From the NCBI RefSeq assembly GCF_003244315.1, contig NZ_QKWH01000010.1, positions 1-64,000 on the forward strand: a stretch of DNA of 64,000 bases, written 5' to 3'. The notes beneath the pieces were generated by a model, which saw nothing but the letters and a program-made list of their open reading frames with translations, searched no databases and had not been told where the DNA came from. This document shows, piece by piece, positions 25,467 to 34,644 of this stretch (positions within the stretch are counted from its first letter, which is position 1; every line of letters begins with the position of its first letter). Origin of the DNA: Xylanimonas oleitrophica. GTDB taxonomy: Bacteria > Actinomycetota > Actinomycetes > Actinomycetales > Cellulomonadaceae. The position numbers were made by a program, and so were the translations under genes.

Positions 25467-27331
25467 CGCGGTACGTGCGGCGGGCCGTGCGGCTGCTGCG
25501 GACGCTCTCCGACCTGGGGCCGGGCCCGACGGCGGCAGTGGTGGCACTGCTGGTCGTCGCGGCGTTGATGCCGTCAGGCCTCGCGGTCGCCCTCGGGCTG
25601 TTGGTCAACGCGGTCGAGTCGTCCGCGGGCACGCAGGGCAGCGGGCCGGCCGGCGTGTCCGCGGCCGCGATGCTCCCTCTCGTCGGGTTCGCGGCCGTGT
25701 ACCTGCTGGGCTACTTCGCAGAGTCGCTCGTCGGCCCGCTGGAGTACCTGGCTGTGAGCCGGGTGGACCGCGCCCACCGGGCCCGGGTCGCCCAGATGGT
25801 GGCTGAGGCGCCGACCCTCGACCTGGTCGAGGACGCCGACACGCAGCGGATGATCCGGGAGGTGGAGGCGGACCCGCGCATGGGGTTCGACCGGACGCCC
25901 GGTCAGGGCGCGCTTGGCCAGGTGCGAGCGCTCGCCGGCCTGGTCGGTGTGCTCTGCGCGGCCGCGGTGCTCGCCGTCCACGCCTGGTGGCTGCCTCTGG
26001 TAGTGCTCGCGCCCGCGACGCTCAACCGGTTCCTGCGCAACCAGCAGGCAGTCGTCATCACCCGGCACTGGCAGGCCGCCATGTCTGGCGAGATGCACGC
26101 CGACGTCTGGCGCCGCGCGACCGTCGACGCCGGCGCGGGCAAGGAGACGCGGGTCCTCGGGCTCGCGCAGTGGATGACCGACCGGATGCAGCGCCACATC
26201 CGGGAGGCGAACACGCCGCTGTGGCGGTACGTGAACCGCCTCGTCCTCGACGAGTGGAGCCAGTTGCTCCTCGTCGTCGTCGGGCTCGCGCCCGCACTCC
26301 TGCTCGTCACCCTCGCGGCGGCCGACGGCAGCGGCTCGCTCGCCGTGCAAGCCACTGTCCTCTCGGCGGGGACCGCGGTGTTCCAGCTGCTCGGCTCGAG
26401 CGGCGCGGCCCACCGCATCGCCGGAGGAGACGCAGTCCTGACGACGACGGCGAAGCTCGCCGAGCGCCTGCGCCCGACCGACGGCGGGGGTCACGGCCCA
26501 CGGGTGCCGGGTCGGGGCCTCACCGCCTCGGCCCTGTCGGGCGCGATGCCCGTGGTCACGTTCGAGCGGGTGAGCTTCCGTTACCCGGGTACGGAACGAC
26601 TGGTCCTGGACAGTCTGGACCTGACCGTCGGCGGCGGGGAGAACCTCGCTCTCGTGGGCCTCAACGGTTCTGGGAAGTCCACGCTGGTCAAACTGCTCTG
26701 CGGCCTCTACCGGCCGACGGCGGGCCGGATCTTGGTGGACGGGACCGACCTCGCCGACCTCGACCCGGGAGCGTGGCGGTCCCGCCTCGCCGTGATTTTT
26801 CAGGACTTCGTCCACTACCCGCTCTCCCTGGCCGACAACGTGACGCTCGGGCACGGCACCCCCGACGAGGCCCTGGGACGGGCGGTGAGCCAGACGGGGA
26901 TCGCCCGGGTCGTGGACCGGCTCCCTGACGGCTGGCGAACCCCACTTTCCCGGTCGCGTGACGGCGGGGTGGACCTGTCGGGCGGGCAGTGGCAGCAGGT
27001 GGCGCTCACCCGGGCCTGGCTGGCTGTCGAGCGTGGCGCGCGGCTCCTCGTGCTCGACGAGCCGACCGCGCACCTCGACGTCCGCACCGAGGCGGAGACT
27101 TACGAGCGCCTCGCAGGCCTGCGCGGAACGACGGGAAGTCTGCTCATTACGCACCGGCTCGCGACCGTCCGCAGCGCCGACCGGATAGTGCTGTTGGAGC
27201 ACGGCGCGATCGTCGAGTCCGGGGACCACGACGCCCTGATGAGGCTGGACGGCCGCTACGCCGAGATGTTCCGGGCACAGGCGCAGCGCTTCGAGAACGA
27301 CCTGAGTGGCTCGCGTGGAGGTACCGAGTGA
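25463..27331 (+). CDS. ABC exporter half-transporter (TM domain fused to ATPase)
   Basis: 622 residues: about six N-terminal membrane segments, then an ATPase domain with Walker A GLNGSGKST, signature LSGGQWQQV, Walker B LLVLDEPTAHLD and H-loop ITHRLATV. Family members export peptides, siderophores or drugs as dimers. GTG 25463 overlaps the methyltransferase stop; the next gene encodes a second half-transporter, so a heterodimer is likely. Probable role: export of the product, and thus self-protection. Confidence 0.88.
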   Translation: MTRYVRRAVRLLRTLSDLGPGPTAAVVALLVVAALMPSGLAVALGLLVNAVESSAGTQGSGPAGVSAAAMLPLVGFAAVYLLGYFAESLVGPLEYLAVSRVDRAHRARVAQMVAEAPTLDLVEDADTQRMIREVEADPRMGFDRTPGQGALGQVRALAGLVGVLCAAAVLAVHAWWLPLVVLAPATLNRFLRNQQAVVITRHWQAAMSGEMHADVWRRATVDAGAGKETRVLGLAQWMTDRMQRHIREANTPLWRYVNRLVLDEWSQLLLVVVGLAPALLLVTLAAADGSGSLAVQATVLSAGTAVFQLLGSSGAAHRIAGGDAVLTTTAKLAERLRPTDGGGHGPRVPGRGLTASALSGAMPVVTFERVSFRYPGTERLVLDSLDLTVGGGENLALVGLNGSGKSTLVKLLCGLYRPTAGRILVDGTDLADLDPGAWRSRLAVIFQDFVHYPLSLADNVTLGHGTPDEALGRAVSQTGIARVVDRLPDGWRTPLSRSRDGGVDLSGGQWQQVALTRAWLAVERGARLLVLDEPTAHLDVRTEAETYERLAGLRGTTGSLLITHRLATVRSADRIVLLEHGAIVESGDHDALMRLDGRYAEMFRAQAQRFENDLSGSRGGTE

Positions 27332-29133
27332 TGCGATACATTCGGCTCTGGCTGAGCCTCATGCGTCTGTCTTTCCGGGGCGCCCCGGTTCTGACTGCAG
27401 TCACCCTGGCCGTCAGCGTGCTGGACGTCTTCGTCGTGGCCGGGTACGCGATCGCCGCCCGGCACCTCGTCGACACGACCGTAACGGGACCAGCGAGCGT
27501 CGCCGGTCTGGTCGCCCTCGGCGTCGCCGTGGCGTTCGCGCTGACGATGGTGACCCGCGACATGCTGTTCAACCTGGTCGGCACGGTGGCGGACCGCGTA
27601 GGTCGGCTGGAGCTAAACCCGCGCCTACACGTGGCCATCGCCGGCATCGACGGCCTGGAGCACCTTGAGCGCCAGGAGTACCTGGACCGGGTGACGGTCT
27701 TGCGCGGCGCGGCCGGATCCCTGATGCGGGGCTGCTGGGGCGTCGTCGCGACCGTGTGCGGCATCGGCAAGCTCGTCGTGACCGTGTCGCTGCTCGGTTC
27801 GGTGAGCCCGTGGATGCTCGCGCTGCTCGCGTTCGCCTTCGCCCCGATCTTGGCCGACGCGCGGGGCCAGGCCGCCGTCGCGCGCGCCGAGGTGCGCAGC
27901 GCGGAGGACTACCGCCTCCAGCAGGACCTGTTCGACCTGCAGGTCCGCCCGGCCAGCGGCAAGGAACTGCGCCTGTACGGCAACGGCGACCGGGTGGCCC
28001 GGGCGCAGGCCGAGGCGTGGGACCATGCCGTGTCCCAACGCGTGAGGGCGCGGCTCGCCGCAGGTGCCTGGCGGTTCGCCGGCTGGGCGGTCTTCACCCT
28101 CGCGTTCACCGGCGCGCTCGCGCTCGTCGTGCGGCAGGTCGAGGCCGGAGCCGGGACCATCGGCCAGCTCGTGCTCACGGTAACGATCGCCGCGACCCTC
28201 CAGCAGAGCGCCCAGGCTGTCGTCACGACCGCGACGGACACGGCCGGGGTGCGCCGCTACGTCGAGCCGTATCTCTGGCTGCAGGACTACGTCGCCGAGC
28301 AGCGGCAGGAACCGGCCGGGACGACGCCGATGCCGTCCCGCCTCGACGCCGGCGTCGCGGTGGAGGGCGTCACCTACACCTACCCGGGGACGACGACGCC
28401 GGCGGTGCGCCACGTCGACGCGACCTTTCCTGCCGGGACAGTCACGGCGATCGTGGGGGAGTACGGGTCGGGCAAGTCCACCCTCGTCAAACTGCTGTGC
28501 CGCTTCTACCGGCCCGGCGCGGGGCGCGTCACGGTCGACGGCCAGGACATCGCCGGCATCGCCATGGCCGGGTACCGGCAGGGCATCGCGGCGACGTTCC
28601 AGGACTTCGGCCGGTTCGCGGTGGACTACCGCACCGGTGTCGCAGTCGGCGACCTCCCCGCCTTCGACGACGACGACCGGGTCGGCTCGGCAATCGAGGC
28701 GGCGGACGCTGCCGGGGTCGTCGCGGCCCTCCCCGACGGCGTCCGCACCCAGCTCGGCAAGGACCTCGGCGGCGTGGAGCTCTCCGAGGGCCAGTGGCAA
28801 CGGACCGCGCTCGCCCGGTCCTCGATGCGTGACGCGCCCGTCATCCTGGTCCTGGACGAGCCGACCGCCTCCCTCGACGCGCTGAGCGAGCAGGTGGTCT
28901 TCGAGCGGTACGCGAGCCGCAGCAGGCGGCTCGCGAGCCAGAACGGGGCGGTCACCGTGATCGTGTCGCACCGGTTTTCCACCGTGTCCACCGCCGACCA
29001 GATCCTCGTCATGCACGACGGCGAGATCGTCGAGCGGGGCACGCACACGGAGCTGATCAGGCTCGGTGGCCGCTACGCCGAGATGTTCGAGCTGCAAGCT
29101 CGGGGCTACGAGAACAAGGAGAAGAAGAAGTGA
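27331..29133 (+). CDS. ABC exporter half-transporter, second subunit
   Basis: 600 residues with N-terminal membrane helices and a C-terminal ATPase. Walker A is GEYGSGKST, the signature is LSEGQWQRT (Glu replaces the first Gly of LSGGQ), Walker B is ILVLDEPTASLD, and the H-loop is VSHRFSTV. The altered signature suggests one degenerate ATP site, common in heterodimeric exporters. ATG 27331 has GGAGG at 27317-27321; an in-frame GTG three bases earlier is possible. It pairs with the 25463 protein. Confidence 0.87.
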   Translation: MRYIRLWLSLMRLSFRGAPVLTAVTLAVSVLDVFVVAGYAIAARHLVDTTVTGPASVAGLVALGVAVAFALTMVTRDMLFNLVGTVADRVGRLELNPRLHVAIAGIDGLEHLERQEYLDRVTVLRGAAGSLMRGCWGVVATVCGIGKLVVTVSLLGSVSPWMLALLAFAFAPILADARGQAAVARAEVRSAEDYRLQQDLFDLQVRPASGKELRLYGNGDRVARAQAEAWDHAVSQRVRARLAAGAWRFAGWAVFTLAFTGALALVVRQVEAGAGTIGQLVLTVTIAATLQQSAQAVVTTATDTAGVRRYVEPYLWLQDYVAEQRQEPAGTTPMPSRLDAGVAVEGVTYTYPGTTTPAVRHVDATFPAGTVTAIVGEYGSGKSTLVKLLCRFYRPGAGRVTVDGQDIAGIAMAGYRQGIAATFQDFGRFAVDYRTGVAVGDLPAFDDDDRVGSAIEAADAAGVVAALPDGVRTQLGKDLGGVELSEGQWQRTALARSSMRDAPVILVLDEPTASLDALSEQVVFERYASRSRRLASQNGAVTVIVSHRFSTVSTADQILVMHDGEIVERGTHTELIRLGGRYAEMFELQARGYENKEKKK

Positions 29134-30170
29134 ACGCCGTCGTCAACGCGCACAACGAGTGGGACCCCCTGGAAGAGGTGATTATCGGCCGGATCGATGA
29201 CGCCCAGATCCCGGCCCCCGGCCCGGATCTGTTCGCCATCGAATACGCGGACCACGGATCGCCCGAGAACATCCCGTCGGGCCGCCTGCCCGCCGACGTG
29301 ATCGAGCAGACCGCCGTCGAGCTGGACCTTCTCAGCGACACCCTGCGTGACCTGGGGGTCACGGTGCGCCGCCCGGCAGCCACCCCGCACGCAAGCCGCT
29401 TCGGCACCATGAACTGGCAGACTGATGGCTTCTACAACTACTGCCCCCGCGACGTGCTGCTCGCGATCGGCGACTTGCTGGTCGAGACGCCTATGGCGCT
29501 GCGCTCTCGGTTCCTCGAACCGTTCGCCTACAAGGACCTCCTCCTGGAGTACTTCGATGCCGGTGCGCGCTGGATATCGGCCCCCAAGCCGCGCCTGCTC
29601 GACGAGCTGTTCGATGCTGACGCCGCGGCGGGCAGCCGGCTGCGCGACCTAGAACCAGTGTTCGACGCTGCGAACGTGCTCAAGCTCGGGCGCGACATCC
29701 TCTACCTGGTGTCGGACAGCGGCAATGAGATGGGCGCCCGCTGGCTTCAGCGGGCGCTCGGCGACGAGTACACGGTCCACCCCGCACGCGGCGTGTATGC
29801 GTCGACGCACGTGGACTCGACGATCGTGCCACTCGGTCCCGGCCGCGTGCTGCTCAACCCTGAGCGCGTGAACGATCGCAACATGCCGGAGTTCTTGCGG
29901 TCCTGGGACGTGATCTGGGCGCCGGAGATGGTCGACACCGGCTTCGTCGGCGAACGCCCTTACTGCTCGACGTGGATTGGGATGAACTTGCTGGTCGTCC
30001 GGCCAGGTCTCGTCATCGCAGACGACCGGCAGAAGCCGCTCATCGCGACCCTGGAGGCACACGGGATCGACGTCGTGCCCCTGCGACTGACGCACTCGCG
30101 GACGTTGGGCGGCTCCTTCCACTGCGTTTCCCTCGACGTGCGCCGCAACGGGACGCTCGAGCGCTACTGA
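29130..30170 (+). CDS. Amidinotransferase (StrB/GATM family)
   Basis: 346 residues. The catalytic cysteine is in GGSFHCVSLDVRRNG (Cys332), with the usual upstream EPVFDAANVLKLGRDILYLVSDSGNEMGARWLQR and HVDSTIVPLGPGRVLLNPERV (catalytic Asp/His region). Start WDPLEEVIIGRIDDAQIP is typical. Family members move the amidino group of arginine to glycine or to aminocyclitol phosphates (StrB1 in streptomycin). With a 2-deoxy-scyllo-inosose synthase and a DegT aminotransferase in the operon, the best candidate acceptor is a phosphorylated inosamine. GTG 29130 overlaps the ABC gene stop. Confidence 0.88.
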   Translation: MNAVVNAHNEWDPLEEVIIGRIDDAQIPAPGPDLFAIEYADHGSPENIPSGRLPADVIEQTAVELDLLSDTLRDLGVTVRRPAATPHASRFGTMNWQTDGFYNYCPRDVLLAIGDLLVETPMALRSRFLEPFAYKDLLLEYFDAGARWISAPKPRLLDELFDADAAAGSRLRDLEPVFDAANVLKLGRDILYLVSDSGNEMGARWLQRALGDEYTVHPARGVYASTHVDSTIVPLGPGRVLLNPERVNDRNMPEFLRSWDVIWAPEMVDTGFVGERPYCSTWIGMNLLVVRPGLVIADDRQKPLIATLEAHGIDVVPLRLTHSRTLGGSFHCVSLDVRRNGTLERY

Positions 30171-30979
30171 TGGATACGACGACGGCGGCCAGGGTCGACG
30201 ACTCCGATCTGGCCCTTGCCCTTGAGGTCGCGCTGATCGCTGACCGGGTGTCCACCGGGATGCTCGCCGACGGGCTCACCGCCCGACGCAAGAGCGATGG
30301 GACGGACGTTACCGACGTCGACCTGCGTGTCGAGCGCGTCCTCGTCGACCTCTTGCGCGAACGCCGGCCCGGCGACGCCATCCTCTCCGAAGAGTGCGGT
30401 CTCGTCGGAGAGGATGGCGCCGCCCGCCGATGGGTGATCGACCCGGTCGACGGCACCGCAGACCTCCTCGCAGGGCGCGTCAGCTGGGGCACCCACATCG
30501 CTCTCCAGCGGGACGGGCGGGTCGTCGCAGCCGTCGTTACCCGGCCGGTCCTGGGCCTGCGGTACTGGGCGGGACTTGGCAGAGGGGCGTACCAGGACAG
30601 AACTACCGCCGACGGCGTAGTGCGCACGTCCCTGCGGATGTCCGGTCGCTCATACCTCGACGGTGCCCGGGTGGCAACGTTCGTCGATCCAGAGTCGGCC
30701 GGCGAGGCAGTCCTCCGTGACCGAGGGCTTCTCGCCGACGAGCGGCCGGACGTCATAGGGGACCTTCTGCGGGGCGATCTCGACGCTCTGCTCGACGAGG
30801 GCGGACACACATGGGACATCGCCCCTCTCAGCCTGCTCGTCCCTGAAGCGGGCGGAGTCTTCGCCGGGCCGGATGGCGGACCCTCGTGCGACATGGAGTG
30901 GGCGCTCTCGGCTGCGGCGGGGATCGCCGCCGAACTGTATGGACTCCTGCGGCCAAGGGCGGAGACCCGAACGTGCTGA
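30170..30979 (+). CDS. Inositol monophosphatase-family phosphatase (StrO/HisN-like)
   Basis: 269 residues. The metal-binding signature WVIDPVDGTADLLAG (about residues 87-101) and the second motif TWDIAPLSLLVPEAGG are complete, with SDGTDVTDVDLRVE and ILSEECGLVGE giving the other metal ligands. In streptomycin-type pathways a related phosphatase removes the phosphate from the guanidino-cyclitol after amidino transfer; the neighbouring amidinotransferase supports the same role here. Histidinol-phosphate or inositol-phosphate substrates are alternatives. ATG 30170 shares a base with the previous stop. Confidence 0.83.
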   Translation: MDTTTAARVDDSDLALALEVALIADRVSTGMLADGLTARRKSDGTDVTDVDLRVERVLVDLLRERRPGDAILSEECGLVGEDGAARRWVIDPVDGTADLLAGRVSWGTHIALQRDGRVVAAVVTRPVLGLRYWAGLGRGAYQDRTTADGVVRTSLRMSGRSYLDGARVATFVDPESAGEAVLRDRGLLADERPDVIGDLLRGDLDALLDEGGHTWDIAPLSLLVPEAGGVFAGPDGGPSCDMEWALSAAAGIAAELYGLLRPRAETRTC

Positions 30980-31902
30980 TGCCCCACCCCACGATCGGCC
31001 CGGCGGACCTCCGCGACCTCCTGCGTTGCCGGTACGGACGCGACGTCGGCCAGGTGACGTTCGTCCCCGCGGGCGAGGACAGCTGGGCCTTCCGCAGCGA
31101 CGACCTGTGGATCAGCGTCCGCCGCGACGTACGTGGCCACATCGCGGCCGCGTACGAGGGGGCCCGCCGCCTTGCGGACGACGGGCTCGACTTTGTGCTC
31201 GCCCCGCTTCGGGGCGAGACGGGCGAGGTCGTGTACGAGGTGCGCGGGACGCCCGTCGTGGTCTTCCCGTTCGTCCCGTCCGAGCCGCTCAGCGCCAGGC
31301 CGCCCGACCGGCGTGAGGCGGACGAGGTCCGGGTCGCTCTGACGAGGCTCCACGAGGCTGTCGTACTGCCCGGTCTCGACCTTCCGCGCGAGCGCTTCAG
31401 CTTCTCGTTCGACCGTGATCTGGACGCCGCGGCCCTCCGCGCGGAGGAAGACCAGCCGCCATCGGGCCCGTTCGACCTCCCGTTCCGGGCGCTGTACCGG
31501 AGGCACCGGGCGCTCGTCGCCAGCCTGCGCGCTGAGGCCGCAGACCTCGGCGCTCGCCTCGTCGTCCGGGGCAACCCGCCGGTGCTGACCCACGGTGACC
31601 CGAGCGCGCAGAACTGGATCCGCACCCACGACGGCATCCGGCTCGTCGACTGGGGTGGCCTTGCCCTCGGCCCGGCCGCCCGCGACCACTTCCACCTGGC
31701 CCGCACCATGGGGGCAGCGGGTGGCGACGACCCCGAGGCTCTCGCGTTCTACGAGATCCGCTGGAGACTCAGCGAGATCGCCGAGTACGGTTCGGTGTTC
31801 GCCGCGCCGCACGAGGACGACGACGAGTCCCGTGCGATGTGGCACAGGCTGCTGCGCTATCTGCCCGGCGACGTACCGGCCGGCGGGAAGGCCGGCCGAT
31901 GA
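30979..31902 (+). CDS. Aminoglycoside phosphotransferase-fold kinase
   Basis: 307 residues with an APH/choline-kinase fold. The catalytic loop is LTHGDPSAQNWI (H-G-D-x4-N) and the metal-binding DxG-like segment is IRLVDWGG. It could phosphorylate the aminocyclitol before amidino transfer, as StrN-type kinases do, or protect the producer by phosphorylating the product. Sequence alone does not decide. ATG 30979 shares one base with the previous stop; GTG 30973 is an alternative. Overlaps the PPTase gene by ATGA. Confidence 0.8.
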   Translation: MPHPTIGPADLRDLLRCRYGRDVGQVTFVPAGEDSWAFRSDDLWISVRRDVRGHIAAAYEGARRLADDGLDFVLAPLRGETGEVVYEVRGTPVVVFPFVPSEPLSARPPDRREADEVRVALTRLHEAVVLPGLDLPRERFSFSFDRDLDAAALRAEEDQPPSGPFDLPFRALYRRHRALVASLRAEAADLGARLVVRGNPPVLTHGDPSAQNWIRTHDGIRLVDWGGLALGPAARDHFHLARTMGAAGGDDPEALAFYEIRWRLSEIAEYGSVFAAPHEDDDESRAMWHRLLRYLPGDVPAGGKAGR

Positions 31903-32597
31903 GGACGATAACCCCGACGACGCGGCAGGACATCCGGACCCGCACCTCACAGGCCACGTGCTGGCTCGCGTCCGGACCCGGCGTGCCGCCGGACGAGGCG
32001 AGGGACGTCCTCGACCACGAGGAGCTGCTCCGCGCAGCCGCGTTCACCACCACGAGCGCGCGAGAACGCTTCGTCAACGCCCACGTGGTGCTCCGCCGGG
32101 TGCTGAGCGAGGTCACGGGACGTGACCCCGCCGCCCTCCGGATGACCAGAGACCGGTGCCCCCGCTGTCTGGGCCCGCACGGTCGTCCGCGGCTCGCGGG
32201 TGTCGGCATGCCGGAGTTCTCGCTGTCGTACTCCGGGAGCGTGGTTGCGGTGGCGGTGAGCGTCGACCCCGTCGGCGTCGACGTCGAGCGGCTCCCGGAC
32301 GGGCCGACCGTGCATGCGGTGGCCTGCCTCCTCGACCCGCGGGAGGCGGGCGAGCTCGCCGCCTTCGCGGACCCGGACGAGCGTCGCCGCCGCTTCGCGC
32401 GGCTATGGGTCATGAAGGAGGCCTACCTGAAGGCCACGGGGACCGGGATCACTGACGGCGTCGCCCAGCCGTACTTCGGGACATCGATCGGCACGCGCTG
32501 CACCAGTGGCTGGCTTCTCGCGCCCCTCGACGCGCCCGCCGGGTACGCGGCGGCGGTAGCGGTCCGATCTGGTGACGTGGGGGAGGTAGAGGAGTGA
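31899..32597 (+). CDS. Sfp-type 4'-phosphopantetheinyl transferase
   Basis: 232 residues. Signature motifs GVDVERL (magnesium-binding Asp/Glu) and WVMKEAYLKATGTGI (W-x-x-KEA-x-x-K) are present at the expected spacing. An Arg/Cys pair RDRCPRCLGPHGRP precedes the first motif. It transfers phosphopantetheine from coenzyme A to the carrier-domain serines encoded at 14944, 16692 and 19228, making the cluster self-sufficient in carrier activation. Coupled to both neighbouring kinase genes. Confidence 0.92.
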   Translation: MRTITPTTRQDIRTRTSQATCWLASGPGVPPDEARDVLDHEELLRAAAFTTTSARERFVNAHVVLRRVLSEVTGRDPAALRMTRDRCPRCLGPHGRPRLAGVGMPEFSLSYSGSVVAVAVSVDPVGVDVERLPDGPTVHAVACLLDPREAGELAAFADPDERRRRFARLWVMKEAYLKATGTGITDGVAQPYFGTSIGTRCTSGWLLAPLDAPAGYAAAVAVRSGDVGEVEE

Positions 32598-33481
32598 CGA
32601 TGCGGCTCGCGGCTGACGGACAGGGCGTCGCCACGATGCGGGCGCGGCTTGCAGGGCTGGGCGTGGGGATTACGGGAGAACCCGAGGTGGTGCGCCGCTG
32701 GGCGTTGTCGCTGGTCGTGCGTGTTGCGACCACCGACGGCGTGCTGTGGTACAAGGCTGTCCCCGGAATCTTCGAGCAGGAGGGCGCCACCACGGGCTGG
32801 CTCCACGGCCGCGTGCGTGGGCTCGTGCCTGAGGTCGTCGGGTGGGGAGACGGATGGCTCGTCACGCGCGACCTCACCCCCGGCGCGGGGAGGGCGTCCG
32901 CACACCCTCTCGGCGCGCTCGCGCGTCTTCAGCGCGAGGTGGCGGACATCAACCCTAACGACGTGCCGGGCCTGGCACGTCGGTCGCCGAGCAGCATGGC
33001 TGCGGAGGTGCAGGCTCTGCTGGCGAGGTCGGACGCGTTCGACGCACGGCGTGCCGACCGCCTGGCGGCGGCCCTGCCGGTGCTGGACGCGATCTGCCGG
33101 GCCGTGGAGGAGTGTGGTTTGCCCGACACGGTGGTGCACGGCGACTTCCAGCTCGGCAACGCCCTGTGGACCGATAACGGCTGGCGGCTCATCGACTGGA
33201 CCGACGCGTTTGTCGGGTTCCCGCTCGTGGACCTGGCGCAGCCTGTCGCCGACGGCGAACCGGGCGCCCTGAGCGCCTGCGCAGAGCAGTGGCTCCCGGT
33301 CCTGGAGGCCGACCGCCTGAGACGAGCCGTCCGGCTCGCCCCCGCCATCGGCGCGGGATTCCACCTGCTGATGCACCGGCGGATTCTCGACGAGGTCTCC
33401 CGCGACCAGCACTTCATCGAGTCATACCACATGTGGCATGCCCGCCTTCTGGGCGCCCTGTCGGAGGAGCACTTCAGATGA
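32594..33481 (+). CDS. Second APH-fold kinase
   Basis: 295 residues (or 293 from ATG 32600). The catalytic loop is VVHGDFQLGNALW (H-G-D-x4-N) followed by WRLIDWTDAF. It is only distantly similar to the 30979 kinase. One of the two probably phosphorylates the cyclitol so the amidinotransferase can act, and the other may give self-resistance; which is which is unknown. GTG 32594 overlaps the PPTase stop; ATG 32600 has GGAG 6 bases upstream and is equally plausible. Confidence 0.78.
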   Translation: MTMRLAADGQGVATMRARLAGLGVGITGEPEVVRRWALSLVVRVATTDGVLWYKAVPGIFEQEGATTGWLHGRVRGLVPEVVGWGDGWLVTRDLTPGAGRASAHPLGALARLQREVADINPNDVPGLARRSPSSMAAEVQALLARSDAFDARRADRLAAALPVLDAICRAVEECGLPDTVVHGDFQLGNALWTDNGWRLIDWTDAFVGFPLVDLAQPVADGEPGALSACAEQWLPVLEADRLRRAVRLAPAIGAGFHLLMHRRILDEVSRDQHFIESYHMWHARLLGALSEEHFR

Positions 33482-34644
33482 CGACATACCTCGCAACGGC
33501 CATGCCGTCCCCGGAGGCGGGCACACTCGTCGAGGTCGACTTCCCCTTCGGACACGAGACCACCCCACTCGCCTACGGCGTCGACTGCGAGGATCGCTTG
33601 GTCGACCGCGTCGCTGAGGTCGTTCCTCCGGGGCTTGTGGTCGTCGTCGCCGACCGGAACGTCGCCGGCGTCGCCAACCGGGTACGGAACCTGCTCGCGG
33701 CCCGGGGCCGTCGATCGGCGCTGCTCACGGTGGACGCGACCGAGTCCGCGAAGAGCCTTGCAACTGTCGACGAGCTCGCCCGTCGGGCGCTCGCCGCGGG
33801 CATGTCCCGGTCCTCGTCGGTGGTCTCGGTCGGGGGCGGCCTGGTCGAGAATCTCGCGGGGATGCTTGCGGGACTCGCCTTTCGCGGTGTGCCGATCGTG
33901 CACCTGCCGACCACGCCCGTAGGCGCATTCGACGCCGTCCTGTCGCGCAAGCAGGCAGTCAGCCTCGACGGCGTGAAGAACGCGCTGGGCCTGTTCCGAA
34001 CCCCGACGTTCGTCGGCGTGGACCTGCGATGGCTGGAGACGGTGGACCGCACGCTGCTCATGACGGGTCTCGCCGAAATGGCGAAGAACGTCGTCGCCGT
34101 CGTGCCGGAGGACGCAGGCAGGTTCGTCGCGGCCGTCGAGGGCCTCGACGCCGACCCATCCGGCTCCCTGATGACCCTGCTCGACATCGGCATCCGGGCA
34201 AAGGCGCCGTTCCTCGCGGCCGACCCGGATGAGAAGGGCGTCGCCCTCGTGTTCGAGTACGGCCACACGGTCGGGCACGCCATCGAGACATCGGCCGTGA
34301 CGCCCCGGCCGCACGGGGAGAGCGTCGGCTGGGGGATGCTCGTGGCCGCCGACGTCGCCCGGGTAATGACCGGCCTCAATGTCGACGCATACGCACTGCA
34401 CGACGAGCTGCTGCGGCCCCTCGGCGTCGTCCGGAACGCGCCGCCCGACCTCGACGTCGCCGTCGTTGTCGAGCGTGCGCTGCGCGACAACAAGCGCGGC
34501 TACCGCCCCCTCGCCGAAGACGAGGTCGGCATGGTGCTCCTCGCCGACGCTGGTCGCGTCGCGGGCGAGACGTCCGTGCCGATCGTCCCGGTGCCCGCCG
34601 ACCTAGTGCGGCGGTGCCTGGCCCAACTCATGGAGGAACGTTGA
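33478..34644 (+). CDS. 2-deoxy-scyllo-inosose synthase (sugar phosphate cyclase)
   Basis: 388 residues of the dehydroquinate-synthase fold. Seen: VSVGGGLVENLAGMLAG (NAD site), HLPTTPVGAFDAVLSRKQAVSLDGVKNALG, EYGHTVGHAIE (zinc histidine), PHGESVGWGM and DNKRGY. The KQAV(S/N)L-KN and FEYGHT-GHAIE pattern matches BtrC-type 2-deoxy-scyllo-inosose synthases more than AroB or valiolone synthases. It converts glucose 6-phosphate to the carbocycle from which 2-deoxystreptamine-type aminocyclitols are built. The N-terminus is longer than BtrC. ATG 33478 overlaps the kinase stop; the aminotransferase follows directly. Confidence 0.83.
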   Translation: MTTYLATAMPSPEAGTLVEVDFPFGHETTPLAYGVDCEDRLVDRVAEVVPPGLVVVVADRNVAGVANRVRNLLAARGRRSALLTVDATESAKSLATVDELARRALAAGMSRSSSVVSVGGGLVENLAGMLAGLAFRGVPIVHLPTTPVGAFDAVLSRKQAVSLDGVKNALGLFRTPTFVGVDLRWLETVDRTLLMTGLAEMAKNVVAVVPEDAGRFVAAVEGLDADPSGSLMTLLDIGIRAKAPFLAADPDEKGVALVFEYGHTVGHAIETSAVTPRPHGESVGWGMLVAADVARVMTGLNVDAYALHDELLRPLGVVRNAPPDLDVAVVVERALRDNKRGYRPLAEDEVGMVLLADAGRVAGETSVPIVPVPADLVRRCLAQLMEER

